From positions 3,704,001 through 3,768,000 of the forward strand of contig NZ_CP022985.1 in NCBI RefSeq assembly GCF_003425985.1: 64,000 nt of DNA, in the 5' to 3' direction. Below, piece by piece: positions 36,068 to 45,244 of the stretch. The stretch's first letter is position 1; each line of letters starts with the position of its first letter. The translations under genes and the position numbers were made by a program. The stretch is from Mariniflexile sp. TRM1-10 (GTDB lineage: Bacteria > Bacteroidota > Bacteroidia > Flavobacteriales > Flavobacteriaceae). The notes below the pieces were generated by a model that was not told the DNA's origin, did not search any database, and worked only from the letters and a program-made list of their open reading frames with translations.

Positions 36068-36982
36068 ATGATAAAATGGGAAGGCGTTATGCCAGCAGTC
36101 ACCACTAAGTTTACGAGTGACGATAAATTAGACCTTTTTATGTTTGAAAAAAACATTAAAGCTCAAATGGAATCAGGTGTACATGGAATTATTCTTGGAG
36201 GTACTCTGGGTGAAGCAAGTACACTTACACAAAATGAAAAGGAGATTTTAATTAAAGAGACATTATTAATTACAGACGGTAAAATTCCAGTAATTATTAA
36301 TATAGCTGAGCAAAGTACTGCAGATGCCATTGCTGTTGCTAGACATGCTGAATCTGTTGGCGCCCAAGGCCTCATGATTTTGCCTCCTATGCGTTATAAA
36401 GCAACAGATTTTGAAACTGTAACCTATTTTAAAGCCATAGCAAATAGTACGTCGTTGCCTATTATGATTTACAATAATCCCATAGATTATAAAATTGAAG
36501 TAACTTTGGATATGTTTGAAGACATGGCGGTTTGTGAAAACATTCAAGCAATAAAAGAATCAACTAGAGACATTACCAATGTCATTCGTTTAAAAAATAA
36601 ATTCGGTAATCGCTATAAAATTTTTACAGGAGTTGATACACTTGGTTTGGAAAGTTTAGTCATTGGTGCCGATGGATGGGTTGCAGGATTGGTATGCGCG
36701 TATCCCGCAGAAACAGTTGCTATTTACGAACTTGTTAAGGTGGGGAAAATTAAAGAGGCCATGGAGATCTATAGTTGGTTTATGCCATTATTGGAATTAG
36801 ATATTAGTCCACAATTAGTACAAAATATTAAATTAGCAGAAGTTGCTACTGGCATAGGAACTGAAAACGTAAGAGCACCCAGATTACCTTTACAAGGTGC
36901 GGAGAGAGCGCGTGTTTTAAATATAATTGAAACAGCTATGAAAAACAGACCTATATTACCAGATTACAAAAACTTAAAATAA
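36068..36982 (+). CDS. DHDPS/NAL-family lyase, probable pyrroline-4-hydroxy-2-carboxylate deaminase
   Basis: This is a 304-residue (beta/alpha)8 enzyme of the dihydrodipicolinate synthase family. The Schiff-base lysine is Lys163 in IQAIKESTRD, the conserved tyrosine lies in IMIYNNP, and the substrate-carboxylate loop is GGTLGEAST. Four genes on from here an aldehyde dehydrogenase, a hydroxyproline-type epimerase and a DadA-like oxidase complete the hydroxyproline pathway. The best fit is therefore conversion of 1-pyrroline-4-hydroxy-2-carboxylate to 2-oxoglutarate semialdehyde. An alternative in the same family is 2-keto-3-deoxy-L-arabonate dehydratase, which yields the same product from arabinose. 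A lysine-biosynthetic role is unlikely in this context. The next gene starts 2 bases after the stop. Confidence 0.85.
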   Translation: MIKWEGVMPAVTTKFTSDDKLDLFMFEKNIKAQMESGVHGIILGGTLGEASTLTQNEKEILIKETLLITDGKIPVIINIAEQSTADAIAVARHAESVGAQGLMILPPMRYKATDFETVTYFKAIANSTSLPIMIYNNPIDYKIEVTLDMFEDMAVCENIQAIKESTRDITNVIRLKNKFGNRYKIFTGVDTLGLESLVIGADGWVAGLVCAYPAETVAIYELVKVGKIKEAMEIYSWFMPLLELDISPQLVQNIKLAEVATGIGTENVRAPRLPLQGAERARVLNIIETAMKNRPILPDYKNLK

Positions 36983-36984
36983 AA

Positions 36985-38511
36985 ATGATTACAGGCAAAA
37001 ATTATATTGGAAACAAACCCAGTGCAAAAGGGAGTATTAGTCACAAAACTATAAATCCCATGCTAAATATTGAAAATTCAGTAGCCTTTGTTGAAGCACT
37101 TCCAGAAGAAATTGAGGAAGCTGTTCAACTAGCTACGCAGGCTTTTAAAACATTTAGAAAAGCATCTGGAAAACAAAGAGCTGAATTTCTAAATGCCATT
37201 GCAGATGAAATTTTAGCCTTGGACCAAGAGTTAATCGATGCCTATACAACAGAATCTGGCTTACCTGAAGGACGAGCCATAGGTGAACGAGGAAGAACCA
37301 TCATGCAATTAAAATCGTTTGCCGACTTGATCTCAAACGAAGATTGGAAAGCTAATACGTTTGACGCTGCCATACCCGATAGAACGCCGTTACCTAAAGA
37401 AGATTTAAGAAAAACGGTGATTCCCATAGGACCCGTGGTAGTATTTGGAGCAAGTAATTTCCCCTTTGCTTTTTCTACCGCTGGTGGTGATACCGCTAGT
37501 GCCTTAGCAGCAGGATGTCCTGTTATTGTAAAAGCACATGAAATGCATTCTGGTACATCTGAATTAGTAGCTACAGCCATTATTAAAGCTGCCGAAAAAA
37601 CAGGCATGCCAAATGGTGTGTTTTCACATCTTTTTGGTCGTGGGCCAGTGGTCGGTTCAGCATTGATTAACCACCCGAAAATTAAAGCAGTTGGCTTTAC
37701 GGGAAGCTTTGGAGCAGGTAGGGCCATTATGGATGCGGCTTCAAAACGCGAAGAACCCATTCCTGTTTATGCCGAAATGGGTAGTGTAAACCCCGTGGTT
37801 ATTACACCAAAAGCTATTGAAACCCGCGGTGAAGCCATTGCTAGTAGGTATGCAGGTTCCATTACTTTAGGAACGGGGCAATTTTGTACCAATCCGGGGT
37901 TATTATTAACCATTGCAAGTCATAAAACCGATGCTTTTGTTGAAGATTTAGCTAAAAAAACAATTGCTATTGAAGCCCAATGCATGTTGCATCCTAACAT
38001 TAAGGTAGGATTTGATAAAAATGGCGCTAGTGTAACTAATCAAGAAGGCGTAGAAACTGTGGCTAAAATTGGAGGTGAATTAAAGGATAATTTTGCTGCC
38101 TCACAAATTGTGACGGTTTCGGGAGCAGACTTTCTAGCAAACCCTAAAATCCACCAAGAAGTTTTTGGTCCGTTTTCTTTAGTTGTAAAAAGTAAGGATG
38201 AAGCACAATTGATTGAAATAATTGAAGCTTTGGAAGGCCAATTAACAGGAACAATAATAGCGGAAGAAAGTGACATTTCTAATTTAGAAGCTATAGCCGA
38301 TGCTTTAGCAAATCGTGTTGGTCGTGTTATTTTTAATGGTGTGCCAACAGGTGTAGAAGTTTGTCCTTCTATGCATCATGGAGGCCCTTACCCTGCATCA
38401 TCAAACCCCAAGTACACATCGGTAGGAACACATGCCATAAACAGATGGGTTAGGCCAATAAGTTATCAGTCGTTCCCTAAGGAATTACTCCCTGAATCGT
38501 TAAAAAGTTAA
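36985..38511 (+). CDS. 2-oxoglutarate semialdehyde dehydrogenase (NADP-type ALDH)
   Basis: This is a 508-residue aldehyde dehydrogenase of the ketoglutarate-semialdehyde group. The nucleophile is Cys301 in GTGQFCTNPGLL, the general base glutamate lies in YAEMGSVNP, the cofactor loop is GFTGSFGAGRAI, and VVFGASNFPFAFSTAGGDTA matches this subgroup rather than ordinary acetaldehyde dehydrogenases. The reaction is 2-oxoglutarate semialdehyde to 2-oxoglutarate, the last step of hydroxyproline catabolism and also of oxidative L-arabinose catabolism. It is almost fused to the DHDPS-family gene (2-base gap), which makes the semialdehyde. It is cytoplasmic. The following 322-base gap is filled with repeats. 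Confidence 0.9.
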   Translation: MITGKNYIGNKPSAKGSISHKTINPMLNIENSVAFVEALPEEIEEAVQLATQAFKTFRKASGKQRAEFLNAIADEILALDQELIDAYTTESGLPEGRAIGERGRTIMQLKSFADLISNEDWKANTFDAAIPDRTPLPKEDLRKTVIPIGPVVVFGASNFPFAFSTAGGDTASALAAGCPVIVKAHEMHSGTSELVATAIIKAAEKTGMPNGVFSHLFGRGPVVGSALINHPKIKAVGFTGSFGAGRAIMDAASKREEPIPVYAEMGSVNPVVITPKAIETRGEAIASRYAGSITLGTGQFCTNPGLLLTIASHKTDAFVEDLAKKTIAIEAQCMLHPNIKVGFDKNGASVTNQEGVETVAKIGGELKDNFAASQIVTVSGADFLANPKIHQEVFGPFSLVVKSKDEAQLIEIIEALEGQLTGTIIAEESDISNLEAIADALANRVGRVIFNGVPTGVEVCPSMHHGGPYPASSNPKYTSVGTHAINRWVRPISYQSFPKELLPESLKS

Positions 38512-38832
38512 AAAGTTATATAGTTAAAAAGTTATATAGTTATAAAGTTATAAAGTTATAAAGTTAGAAAGTTAAAAGGTTAAAAAGAGAAACAAGAGGC
38601 AATAGACAATAGACAAGAGAAGCAAGGACTTAGAAACTCTGAAACACAGAATATAAGAGGCTCAGAAACTCAGAAATTCAGAAACTTTGAAGCTCTGCAA
38701 CTTAGAAGCTTTGAAACTCTGTAACTCTGAAACTTTACAACTTTAAAACTTTAGTAAATAGTCATAATAACAGTTAAACTCATAAACAAATAAACCCATA
38801 ACCCCATAAACTCATAAACTCACAAAACAGCC
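38504..38832 (+). repeat. Text-like composite repeat, locus 1
   Basis: The gap between the ALDH and epimerase genes has three parts in order: GTTAAAAAGTTATATA-type units (38504-38586), AAACTCTGAAACTTTGCAAC-type units (about 38632-38752), and CATAAACAAATAAACCC-type units (38774-38830). The 27 bases at 38753-38779, from AGTAAATAGTC to CAGTTAAAC, are identical to 40099-40125. No gene or strong hairpin seen. Confidence 0.85.
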
Positions 38833-38833
38833 C

Positions 38834-39841
38834 ATGGCAAGAAAAACTTTTTTTTGTGTAGATGCTCACACGTGCGGAAATCCCGTGCGTGTTATTGCTG
38901 GTGGTGGTCCCAACCTTATTGGAAATACCATGAGTGAAAAACGCCAACATTTCCTTAAAGAATTCGATTGGATTCGTAAAGGATTGATGTTCGAACCGCG
39001 TGGGCATGACATGATGAGTGGCAGTATTTTATATCCACCACATCATCCTGAAAATGATTTTGCAATTCTATTCATAGAAACATCGGGGTGTTTGCCTATG
39101 TGTGGGCATGGAACCATAGGGACTATTACAATTGCTATTGAAGAAGGTCTAATTTCACCAAAAATACCTGGTAAAATAAAAATGGAAGCCCCTGCAGGAT
39201 TGGTAGAAATTGAATACCAACAAACAGGTAAAAAAGTAGATTGGGTTAAATTAGTAAACGTAAAATCCTATTTAGCTGCCGAAAAATTATCAGTTGAGTG
39301 CCCAGAACTTGGAGAAATATATTTTGATGTCTCTTATGGAGGCAATTACTATGCTATTGTAGATCCACAAAAAAACTTCAGTGGCATACAGGATTTTACA
39401 GCAGGCAAAATTGTACAATATTCGCAAATAGTAAGAACACGTATAAACGAAAAATACCCTGATATGTTTATTCATCCAGAAAATGATACCATTCGGGATG
39501 TAAGCCATATGCTATGGACAGGAGATTCTATAGACCCAACGTCGTCTGGAAGAAATGCCGTGTTTTATGGTGAAAAAGCTATAGACCGTTCACCTTGCGG
39601 AACAGGAACTTCTGCAAGAATGGCACAATTACATGCCCAAGGGAAACTAAAACTGGGTGAACCTTTTATTCATGAAAGTTTTATAGGCAGTAAATTCATT
39701 GGTAAAGTTGAAGCAGAAACAACTTTAGATGGTAAAAATGCCATAATTCCAAGTATTCAAGGTTGGGCTCAAGTGACTGGTTACAATACTATTATTATTG
39801 ACGACGACGATCCTTATGCATACGGGTTTCAAGTTGTTTAA
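38834..39841 (+). CDS. 4-hydroxyproline 2-epimerase (proline racemase family)
   Basis: The product is 335 residues, the usual size for the family. Both catalytic cysteines are present: Cys90 in PMCGHGTIG and Cys255 in RSPCGTGTSARMA. Two cysteines indicate a racemase or epimerase; trans-3-hydroxyproline dehydratases of the same family replace the second one with Thr. The N-terminus (FFCVDAHTCGNPVRVI) is also typical. The reaction is trans-4-hydroxy-L-proline to cis-4-hydroxy-D-proline, the entry step of the pathway encoded by its neighbours. Proline racemase activity cannot be excluded, but the context argues for hydroxyproline. It is cytoplasmic and flanked on both sides by text-like repeats. 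Confidence 0.92.
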   Translation: MARKTFFCVDAHTCGNPVRVIAGGGPNLIGNTMSEKRQHFLKEFDWIRKGLMFEPRGHDMMSGSILYPPHHPENDFAILFIETSGCLPMCGHGTIGTITIAIEEGLISPKIPGKIKMEAPAGLVEIEYQQTGKKVDWVKLVNVKSYLAAEKLSVECPELGEIYFDVSYGGNYYAIVDPQKNFSGIQDFTAGKIVQYSQIVRTRINEKYPDMFIHPENDTIRDVSHMLWTGDSIDPTSSGRNAVFYGEKAIDRSPCGTGTSARMAQLHAQGKLKLGEPFIHESFIGSKFIGKVEAETTLDGKNAIIPSIQGWAQVTGYNTIIIDDDDPYAYGFQVV

Positions 39842-40152
39842 TATAAAAAAGTTAAGAAGTTATAAAGTTAAAAGGTTATGAGGTTAAAAGGTTATGAGGT
39901 TAGAAGGTTGTAAAGTTAAAAGAGAAGTAAGATGCAAGACACAAGACACAAGAGTTAAGAGTTATGAGTTAAGAGTTATGGACTTTGCAGCTTAGTAGCT
40001 TTGCAACTTTGAAACTCAGAAACTCTGAAGCTCTGCAACTCTGAAGCTTTGTAACTTTGCAGCTTTGCAACTTTGAAACTTTGCAACTTTACAACTTCAG
40101 TAAATAGTCATAATAACAGTTAAACCCATAACCTCATAAACAAAAAAAGACA
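39842..40152 (+). repeat. Text-like composite repeat, locus 2
   Basis: The gap has the same three-part order as locus 1: GTTATAAAGTTAAAAGGTTA-type units (39848-39920), AAACTCTGAAGCTCTGCAACT-type units written here in 20 bases or fewer as CTCTGAAGCTCTGCAACT (about 39980-40098), then CATAACCTCATAAAC (to 40140). The 27-base exact match to locus 1 is at 40099-40125. No gene seen. Confidence 0.85.
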
Positions 40153-40153
40153 C

Positions 40154-41398
40154 ATGAAAAAAGTAGTTATAGTTGGTGGTGGCATTTCAGGTTTATGTAG
40201 TGCTTATTATTTAGTTAAGGAAGGACACTCTGTAACCGTTATAGATCAAAGCGATATAACTGCTGGCGCTTCATTTATTAATGCGGGTTATTTAACACCC
40301 AGTCATTTTATTCCGCTAGCAGCACCAGGTATTATTACCCAAGGTTTAAAGTGGATGTTAAATAGCTCGAGCCCCTTTTATATAAAACCACGTTTGGATT
40401 TTGATTTTTTTAAATGGGCATTATATTTTAAAAAATCAGCTACTAAAAATAATGTTGAAAAATCCATTCCTATTTTAAAGGAATTAAATTTAAAAAGTCA
40501 GCATCTATTTGAGGGCATGTTAGCATCTTTGGATTTTAATTTTCATTACGAAAAAAAAGGAATTCTCATGGCGTATAGCTCATCTAAAAATGAGGCAGAA
40601 GAGCATGAAATTGCAGAACGAGCTATTAAAGAAGGTTTAGATGTAACATGTTTAAATAAAGAAGAATTACACAAAATCCAACCGGTGCTTTCAGATCATG
40701 TCATTGGAGCTATTCACTATAAATGTGATTCGCATATGACGCCGAATCATTTTATGCTTACCATGAAAACATGGTTAGAAAATAATGGCGTCAAGTTTCA
40801 TACCAATCAAATAGTTGAAGATTTTACCATAAAAAATGATAAAATAGTGGCTGTAAAATCCGAAAACATTAATTTTATAGCAGATGAATTTGTTTTAGCT
40901 ATTGGAAGTTGGACATCAGCATTGGTATCAAAATTAAAGCTAAACATTCCCATTCAAGCAGGAAAAGGTTATAGTATGGATGTACACAGACCAACGGGTA
41001 TTACCATACCAACGATATTGATTGAAGCTAAAACTGCCATAACACCCATGGATAATTTTACCCGATTTGCTGGAACTATGGAGTTTTCCGGGAATAACAC
41101 CATCGTTAGAAAAGAACGCGTTGAAGCTTTGGCAAATGCCGTAAAAACATTTTATAAAGATATTGAAATTAATAACGAAGAGAAGGCAAAAGCGACTTCT
41201 GGATTAAGACCAGTATCTCCAGATGGGTTGCCTTTTATTGGCAAAACAAGTAAATACACCAACCTAACCATAGCAGCAGGGCACGCTATGATGGGTTGGA
41301 GCTTAGGCGCCATTACAGGACAGCTTGTTGCAGAGTTAGTTGATGGCAAAAAACCTTCAATAAATCTAGGTCCGCTTGCCCCAGAGCGTTTCAAATAA
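40154..41398 (+). CDS. DadA-like FAD oxidoreductase, probable cis-4-hydroxy-D-proline dehydrogenase
   Basis: This is a 414-residue FAD-dependent D-amino acid oxidase/dehydrogenase-type protein. The dinucleotide-binding motif is VVIVGGGISGLCSAYYLVK at the N-terminus, followed by SFINAGYLTPSH at the flavin site. GLRPVSPDGLPFIGKT and AAGHAMMGWSLGAITGQLVA near the C-terminus are typical of DadA and glycine-oxidase relatives. Between epimerase and peptidase genes it fits oxidation of cis-4-hydroxy-D-proline to 1-pyrroline-4-hydroxy-2-carboxylate, the substrate of the product of 36068-36982. D-proline or D-alanine remain possible alternative substrates. The next gene starts 18 bases later. Confidence 0.88.
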   Translation: MKKVVIVGGGISGLCSAYYLVKEGHSVTVIDQSDITAGASFINAGYLTPSHFIPLAAPGIITQGLKWMLNSSSPFYIKPRLDFDFFKWALYFKKSATKNNVEKSIPILKELNLKSQHLFEGMLASLDFNFHYEKKGILMAYSSSKNEAEEHEIAERAIKEGLDVTCLNKEELHKIQPVLSDHVIGAIHYKCDSHMTPNHFMLTMKTWLENNGVKFHTNQIVEDFTIKNDKIVAVKSENINFIADEFVLAIGSWTSALVSKLKLNIPIQAGKGYSMDVHRPTGITIPTILIEAKTAITPMDNFTRFAGTMEFSGNNTIVRKERVEALANAVKTFYKDIEINNEEKAKATSGLRPVSPDGLPFIGKTSKYTNLTIAAGHAMMGWSLGAITGQLVAELVDGKKPSINLGPLAPERFK

Positions 41399-41416
41399 AT
41401 ATAAAATTTTAAAAAT

Positions 41417-42628
41417 ATGAGTAAATTCGGAATAGGAGGTTCAACCATAGAAGCAGAATTAAATGCTATAAAACCAGTCGCACATGTAATAAAACCTATT
41501 CAAGAAGCAGAATACAAAAGCAGAATACAAAAGGCATGCGAACTTATGAAACTGCAAAATGCCCAAGCTATGTATTTAAATGCGGGAACAAATTTACTTT
41601 ACTTTACAGGAACACATTGGCATGCTAGCGAACGTATGGTAGGTGCCATTTTATTACCTAATGGCGATTTGCATTACATCGTTCCTAGCTTTGAAAAAGG
41701 CACCCTTTTAGATTTCATGGCCATAGAAGGTGAAATTCATTGCTGGGAAGAACATGAAAGTCCGTATCTGCTTTTGAACAATATACTTAAAGAAAACAAC
41801 ATATTAGAAGGTGATATTTTAATTGACGAAAGCACGCCTTTCTTTGTTTATGAGGGCATTTCTAAAGCTACAGGTTTAAATATTGAAAACGCACATACAG
41901 TAATTTCAGAATGTCGAATGATTAAATCTGAAGCTGAAATAGCCATTATTAAAGCCCTCATGGATATTACTTTAGAAGTTCACAAAGCTACCGCAAGAAT
42001 TTTAAAAGTAGGCATCACAACTAAAGAAATTGAAGATTTTATTAATGAAGCCCACAAACGTTACGGTATGATCTCTGGTTCTTATTTTTGTATTGTTTTA
42101 TTCGGAAAAGACGCCTCGTTTCCACATGGTGTTAAAACCCCAAAACCACTGGAATTAAACGATATCGTTTTGGTAGATACAGGTTGTTCGTTTCACGATT
42201 ATATTTCAGATATTACCAGAACCTATATTTTTGGTGAGGCCAACGATTACCAACAAAAAATTTGGAACATCGAAAAAGAAGCACAATTAGCTGCTTTTAC
42301 GGCATCACAAATGGGGCTTACCTGTGGTGATGTAGATCTGGCTGCAAGAGAAAAAATAGCATCTTACGGTCTTGGACCAGATTATAATCTTCCGGGATTA
42401 CCACATCGAACAGGTCATGGCATAGGTTTGGATATTCATGAGTATCCTTATATCTTAAAAGGAAATAAAACTATTTTAAAACCAGGTATGTGTTATAGTA
42501 TTGAACCCATGATTTGTGTGCCATCCGAATTTGGTATTCGTTTGGAAGACCATGTTTACATAACTAAAGATGGTCCAAAATGGTTTACGGAACCAGCACA
42601 TTCTATCGAAAACCCATTTGGTAATTGA
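41417..42628 (+). CDS. M24-family peptidase, Xaa-Pro dipeptidase (prolidase)-like
   Basis: This is a 403-residue cytoplasmic enzyme of the M24 pita-bread fold without a signal peptide. An N-terminal creatinase-like domain (about 30-170) precedes the catalytic half. The dinuclear metal ligands are readable in order: Asp in VLVDTGCSFHDY, Asp in ISDITRTY, His in HRTGHGIGLDIHE, Glu in YSIEPMICV and Glu in GIRLEDHVY. M24B enzymes cut dipeptides or peptides with proline (or hydroxyproline) in the second position. It stands between the hydroxyproline oxidase and a DPP-IV-type peptidase, so it probably releases free hydroxyproline or proline from imported dipeptides. Confidence 0.88.
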   Translation: MSKFGIGGSTIEAELNAIKPVAHVIKPIQEAEYKSRIQKACELMKLQNAQAMYLNAGTNLLYFTGTHWHASERMVGAILLPNGDLHYIVPSFEKGTLLDFMAIEGEIHCWEEHESPYLLLNNILKENNILEGDILIDESTPFFVYEGISKATGLNIENAHTVISECRMIKSEAEIAIIKALMDITLEVHKATARILKVGITTKEIEDFINEAHKRYGMISGSYFCIVLFGKDASFPHGVKTPKPLELNDIVLVDTGCSFHDYISDITRTYIFGEANDYQQKIWNIEKEAQLAAFTASQMGLTCGDVDLAAREKIASYGLGPDYNLPGLPHRTGHGIGLDIHEYPYILKGNKTILKPGMCYSIEPMICVPSEFGIRLEDHVYITKDGPKWFTEPAHSIENPFGN

Positions 42629-42952
42629 ATCTTCGTTTTAGCTTCTAGGTGTTTAAATAGTTAAATAAAAAAAAGATAACATTGCAAAGCCTTAGTTTCA
42701 AACTTTGAACTTTGAACATCAAACCCACGTTTAAAGGGCTTTTTAGACAGTCTCATAAATTTGCTGTCATTGAGTCTATATTCTATTTTCTTTATTCTAT
42801 TTTCTTTTAGAATACGGTCTAGAATCTTTTTCAAGGAGGTTTATATTAAAATTACACATAATCACACGTTAATATGCTGTTAAGGGTAATATACTATTAC
42901 TTTCGGCTAACTTTAAACCATAACTGTTTGTAGATAATATTTATTTTTATAA
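42629..42952 (+). other. 324-base gap with promoter region of the S9 peptidase gene
   Basis: No gene seen. The first 200 bases are low-complexity (AAACTTTGAACTTTGAAC and TTCTATTTTC-type runs). A weak AAAGCC/GGCTTT hairpin with T tail (about 42687-42746) may terminate the upstream operon. The shared operator motif is at 42884. Confidence 0.55.
42884..42911 (+). promoter_or_regulatory. Candidate operator, copy 3 (before the S9 peptidase gene)
   Basis: GGGTAATATACTATTAC then TTTCGGCTAA: inverted repeat GTAATA-TAC-TATTAC (42886-42900) with GGCTAA downstream, 42 bases before the ATG at 42953. TAACTTTA overlapping the end resembles a -7 box. Confidence 0.7.
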
Positions 42953-45244
42953 ATGAAAGATATTATCAAACAAATGACCAACAAAATACTTGCTATTTTA
43001 GTATGTCTTTGCTGTATTTCAATGTATAGCCAAGGTACTTTAGAAGAATATAAAAAAGCACTTGCTGTAGATTCTTTATTTAAAGATAAAGTTTTTAATT
43101 CACCATCAGGATTTTACTGGCTACCAAATAATAAACTTTGGTATGTTAATAATTCAAAATCGGGTAAAGAATATATTTTGGTTGATGTTGAACAAAAAAC
43201 ACAAAACCCTTTTTTCAATCATGATAAATTTGCTAAAGCATTGGCAAAACAAACCAATGAAACTATTCATGCGAACGCTATAGATATTAACAAGTTAGCG
43301 TATCACCAAGATAAAAATGAATTGGATTTTACCTATAAAAATACCGTTTTTACTTGCAATCTCAATAACTACACACTAACCTTTAATAAAACAGCTAAAG
43401 GCTGGCGAAATAAGGATGGAGATTATTGGGGAAATCGGTTTGACGAAACTAAAAAGCCACCAGTAACATCGCCAGATTCCTCTGCAATAGCATTTATTAA
43501 AAACTACAATCTTTATATAAAAAACATCAAAACTGAAGAAGAGAGTCAGTTAAGTTATGATGGTTCCAAAGGCAATTATTATTCCTCCTACATACAATGG
43601 TCGCCCGATGGTGAAAAAATAATGGCGTATAAGGTTAGACCCGGAGAAGAACATAAAATTTATTTCGTAGAGTCAAGCCCGAAAGACCAGTTACAACCTA
43701 AATTACAGTCCAGGGATTACCTAAAGCCAGGTGATCAATTGCCATTTAAAAGTCCGCAATTATTTATTGTGGAATCTAAAACAAAAATAGAGATTCCTAC
43801 CAATGAATTTAATAGCCAATACAGCCTTTCGGATATAAAATGGCGTAAAGATAGCAGGGCCTTTACTTTTGAGTATAACCAACGTGGACACCAGGTTTAT
43901 AAGGTTATTGAAGTCAACGCAACAACAGGAAAAGTAAACGTTTTAATAAACGAAACAAGCAACACGTTTATAGATTACAGTAATAAAAAATACCGACATG
44001 ACATTGAAGATGGAAAAGCGATTTTATGGACTTCCGAACGCGATGGATGGAACCACCTGTATCTATACCATGGTGATGGGACCCTTAAAAAACAACTGAC
44101 TAAAGGAGAATGGGTGGTTAGAAAAGTAATCCATGTAGATGAAGAAAACAAAGAAATTTATTTTACGGCGAGTGGTTTGGATAAAAAACAAGACCCTTAT
44201 TTTATACACTATTTTAAAATAGATTTTGAAGGTAAAAACATGAAACGCTTAACGTCTGAAAATGGAAACCACAAACTAACCTTTTCAGAAGATTACAACT
44301 ATTATGTCGATCAATATTCCCGTGTCGATTTACCTCCTGTAACGCTTTTAAAAACAACAGAAGATGCCAAAACGATTTTAGAGCTACAAACGGCAAATCA
44401 TGCCGCTTTATTAAAAGAAGGGTGGATGGCACCAGAGGTATTTACCGCAAAAGGGAGAGATGGCATCACCGATATTTGGGGTATTATTGTAAGGCCCACA
44501 ACGTTTGATCCCAATAGAAATTATCCAATAATAGAATACATTTATGCAGGTCCGCATGATTCGTTTGTCCCTAAAGAGTTTCATGCCTATTATTGGTCTA
44601 TGTCTGCTTTAGCGGAACTTGGTTTTATTGTAGTGCAAATAGATGGTATGGGGACTTCAAACCGCTCTAAAGCCTTTCATGATGTTTGTTGGCAAAACCT
44701 AAAAGATGGTGGTTTCCCAGATAGAAAATTATGGATGAAAGCCGCTGCTAAAAAATACCCGTACATGAATATCGATAAAGTGGGGATCCATGGAACTTCT
44801 GCTGGCGGACAAAATGCTGGAGCTGCTTTGGTATTCAATTCAGATTTCTATGACGTGGCGGTGTCTTCTTGTGGCTGTCACGATAACAGAATGGATAAAA
44901 TGTGGTGGAACGAACAATTTATGGGTTACCCTATTGGTCCACATTATGCCGCGTGTTCCAACATTGAAAATGCGGCTCAGTTGGAAGGAAACCTGATGTT
45001 AATTTTAGGAGAAGTTGATGATAACGTAGATCCATCTTCAACCATGCAATTTGCTGATGCGCTTATAAAAGCCAATAAAGATTTTGAATTAGTCACCATT
45101 CCCGGAATGGGACACTCCTCTGGAGGCGCCTTTGGGGAGCGTAAACGAAAAGATTTTTTTGTAAAACATTTACTAAATGTAACACCACCCACATGGAATG
45201 AAATTTACAATGAGGGCACGCCCAAAAAGAATATAAATAGATAA
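42953..45244 (+). CDS. Secreted S9-family prolyl peptidase, DPP-IV-like
   Basis: This is a 763-residue protein with an N-terminal signal (from 42953, or from the inner ATG at 42974, MTNKILAILVCLCC). A DPP-IV-type beta-propeller (about 60-480, with IQWSPDGEKIM and WTSERDGWNHLYLY) precedes the alpha/beta hydrolase domain. The triad is Ser616 in HGTSAGGQN, Asp689 or Asp690 in GEVDDNVDP, and His721 in GMGHSSGG. The family releases X-Pro dipeptides from peptide N-termini, which the M24 enzyme upstream could then split. It has its own copy of the shared motif 42 bases before the start. It would act in the periplasm. Confidence 0.93.
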   Translation: MKDIIKQMTNKILAILVCLCCISMYSQGTLEEYKKALAVDSLFKDKVFNSPSGFYWLPNNKLWYVNNSKSGKEYILVDVEQKTQNPFFNHDKFAKALAKQTNETIHANAIDINKLAYHQDKNELDFTYKNTVFTCNLNNYTLTFNKTAKGWRNKDGDYWGNRFDETKKPPVTSPDSSAIAFIKNYNLYIKNIKTEEESQLSYDGSKGNYYSSYIQWSPDGEKIMAYKVRPGEEHKIYFVESSPKDQLQPKLQSRDYLKPGDQLPFKSPQLFIVESKTKIEIPTNEFNSQYSLSDIKWRKDSRAFTFEYNQRGHQVYKVIEVNATTGKVNVLINETSNTFIDYSNKKYRHDIEDGKAILWTSERDGWNHLYLYHGDGTLKKQLTKGEWVVRKVIHVDEENKEIYFTASGLDKKQDPYFIHYFKIDFEGKNMKRLTSENGNHKLTFSEDYNYYVDQYSRVDLPPVTLLKTTEDAKTILELQTANHAALLKEGWMAPEVFTAKGRDGITDIWGIIVRPTTFDPNRNYPIIEYIYAGPHDSFVPKEFHAYYWSMSALAELGFIVVQIDGMGTSNRSKAFHDVCWQNLKDGGFPDRKLWMKAAAKKYPYMNIDKVGIHGTSAGGQNAGAALVFNSDFYDVAVSSCGCHDNRMDKMWWNEQFMGYPIGPHYAACSNIENAAQLEGNLMLILGEVDDNVDPSSTMQFADALIKANKDFELVTIPGMGHSSGGAFGERKRKDFFVKHLLNVTPPTWNEIYNEGTPKKNINR

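Noticed and set aside
36068-36982. Lysine-biosynthetic dihydrodipicolinate synthase
   Set aside because: The fold and Schiff-base lysine fit, but the neighbours are an aldehyde dehydrogenase, hydroxyproline epimerase and D-amino acid oxidase, and the gene lies in a regulated catabolic operon.
37242-37760. Reverse-strand 172-codon open frame
   Set aside because: It is antisense to the aldehyde dehydrogenase catalytic region; a shadow of conserved codons.
38834-39841. trans-3-hydroxyproline dehydratase
   Set aside because: This activity normally has Thr at the second catalytic position; here Cys255 is present, as in epimerases.
38504-40152. CRISPR-like reading of the regular repeats
   Set aside because: Units are short, degenerate and directly adjacent, without unique spacers of constant length, and there are no cas genes.
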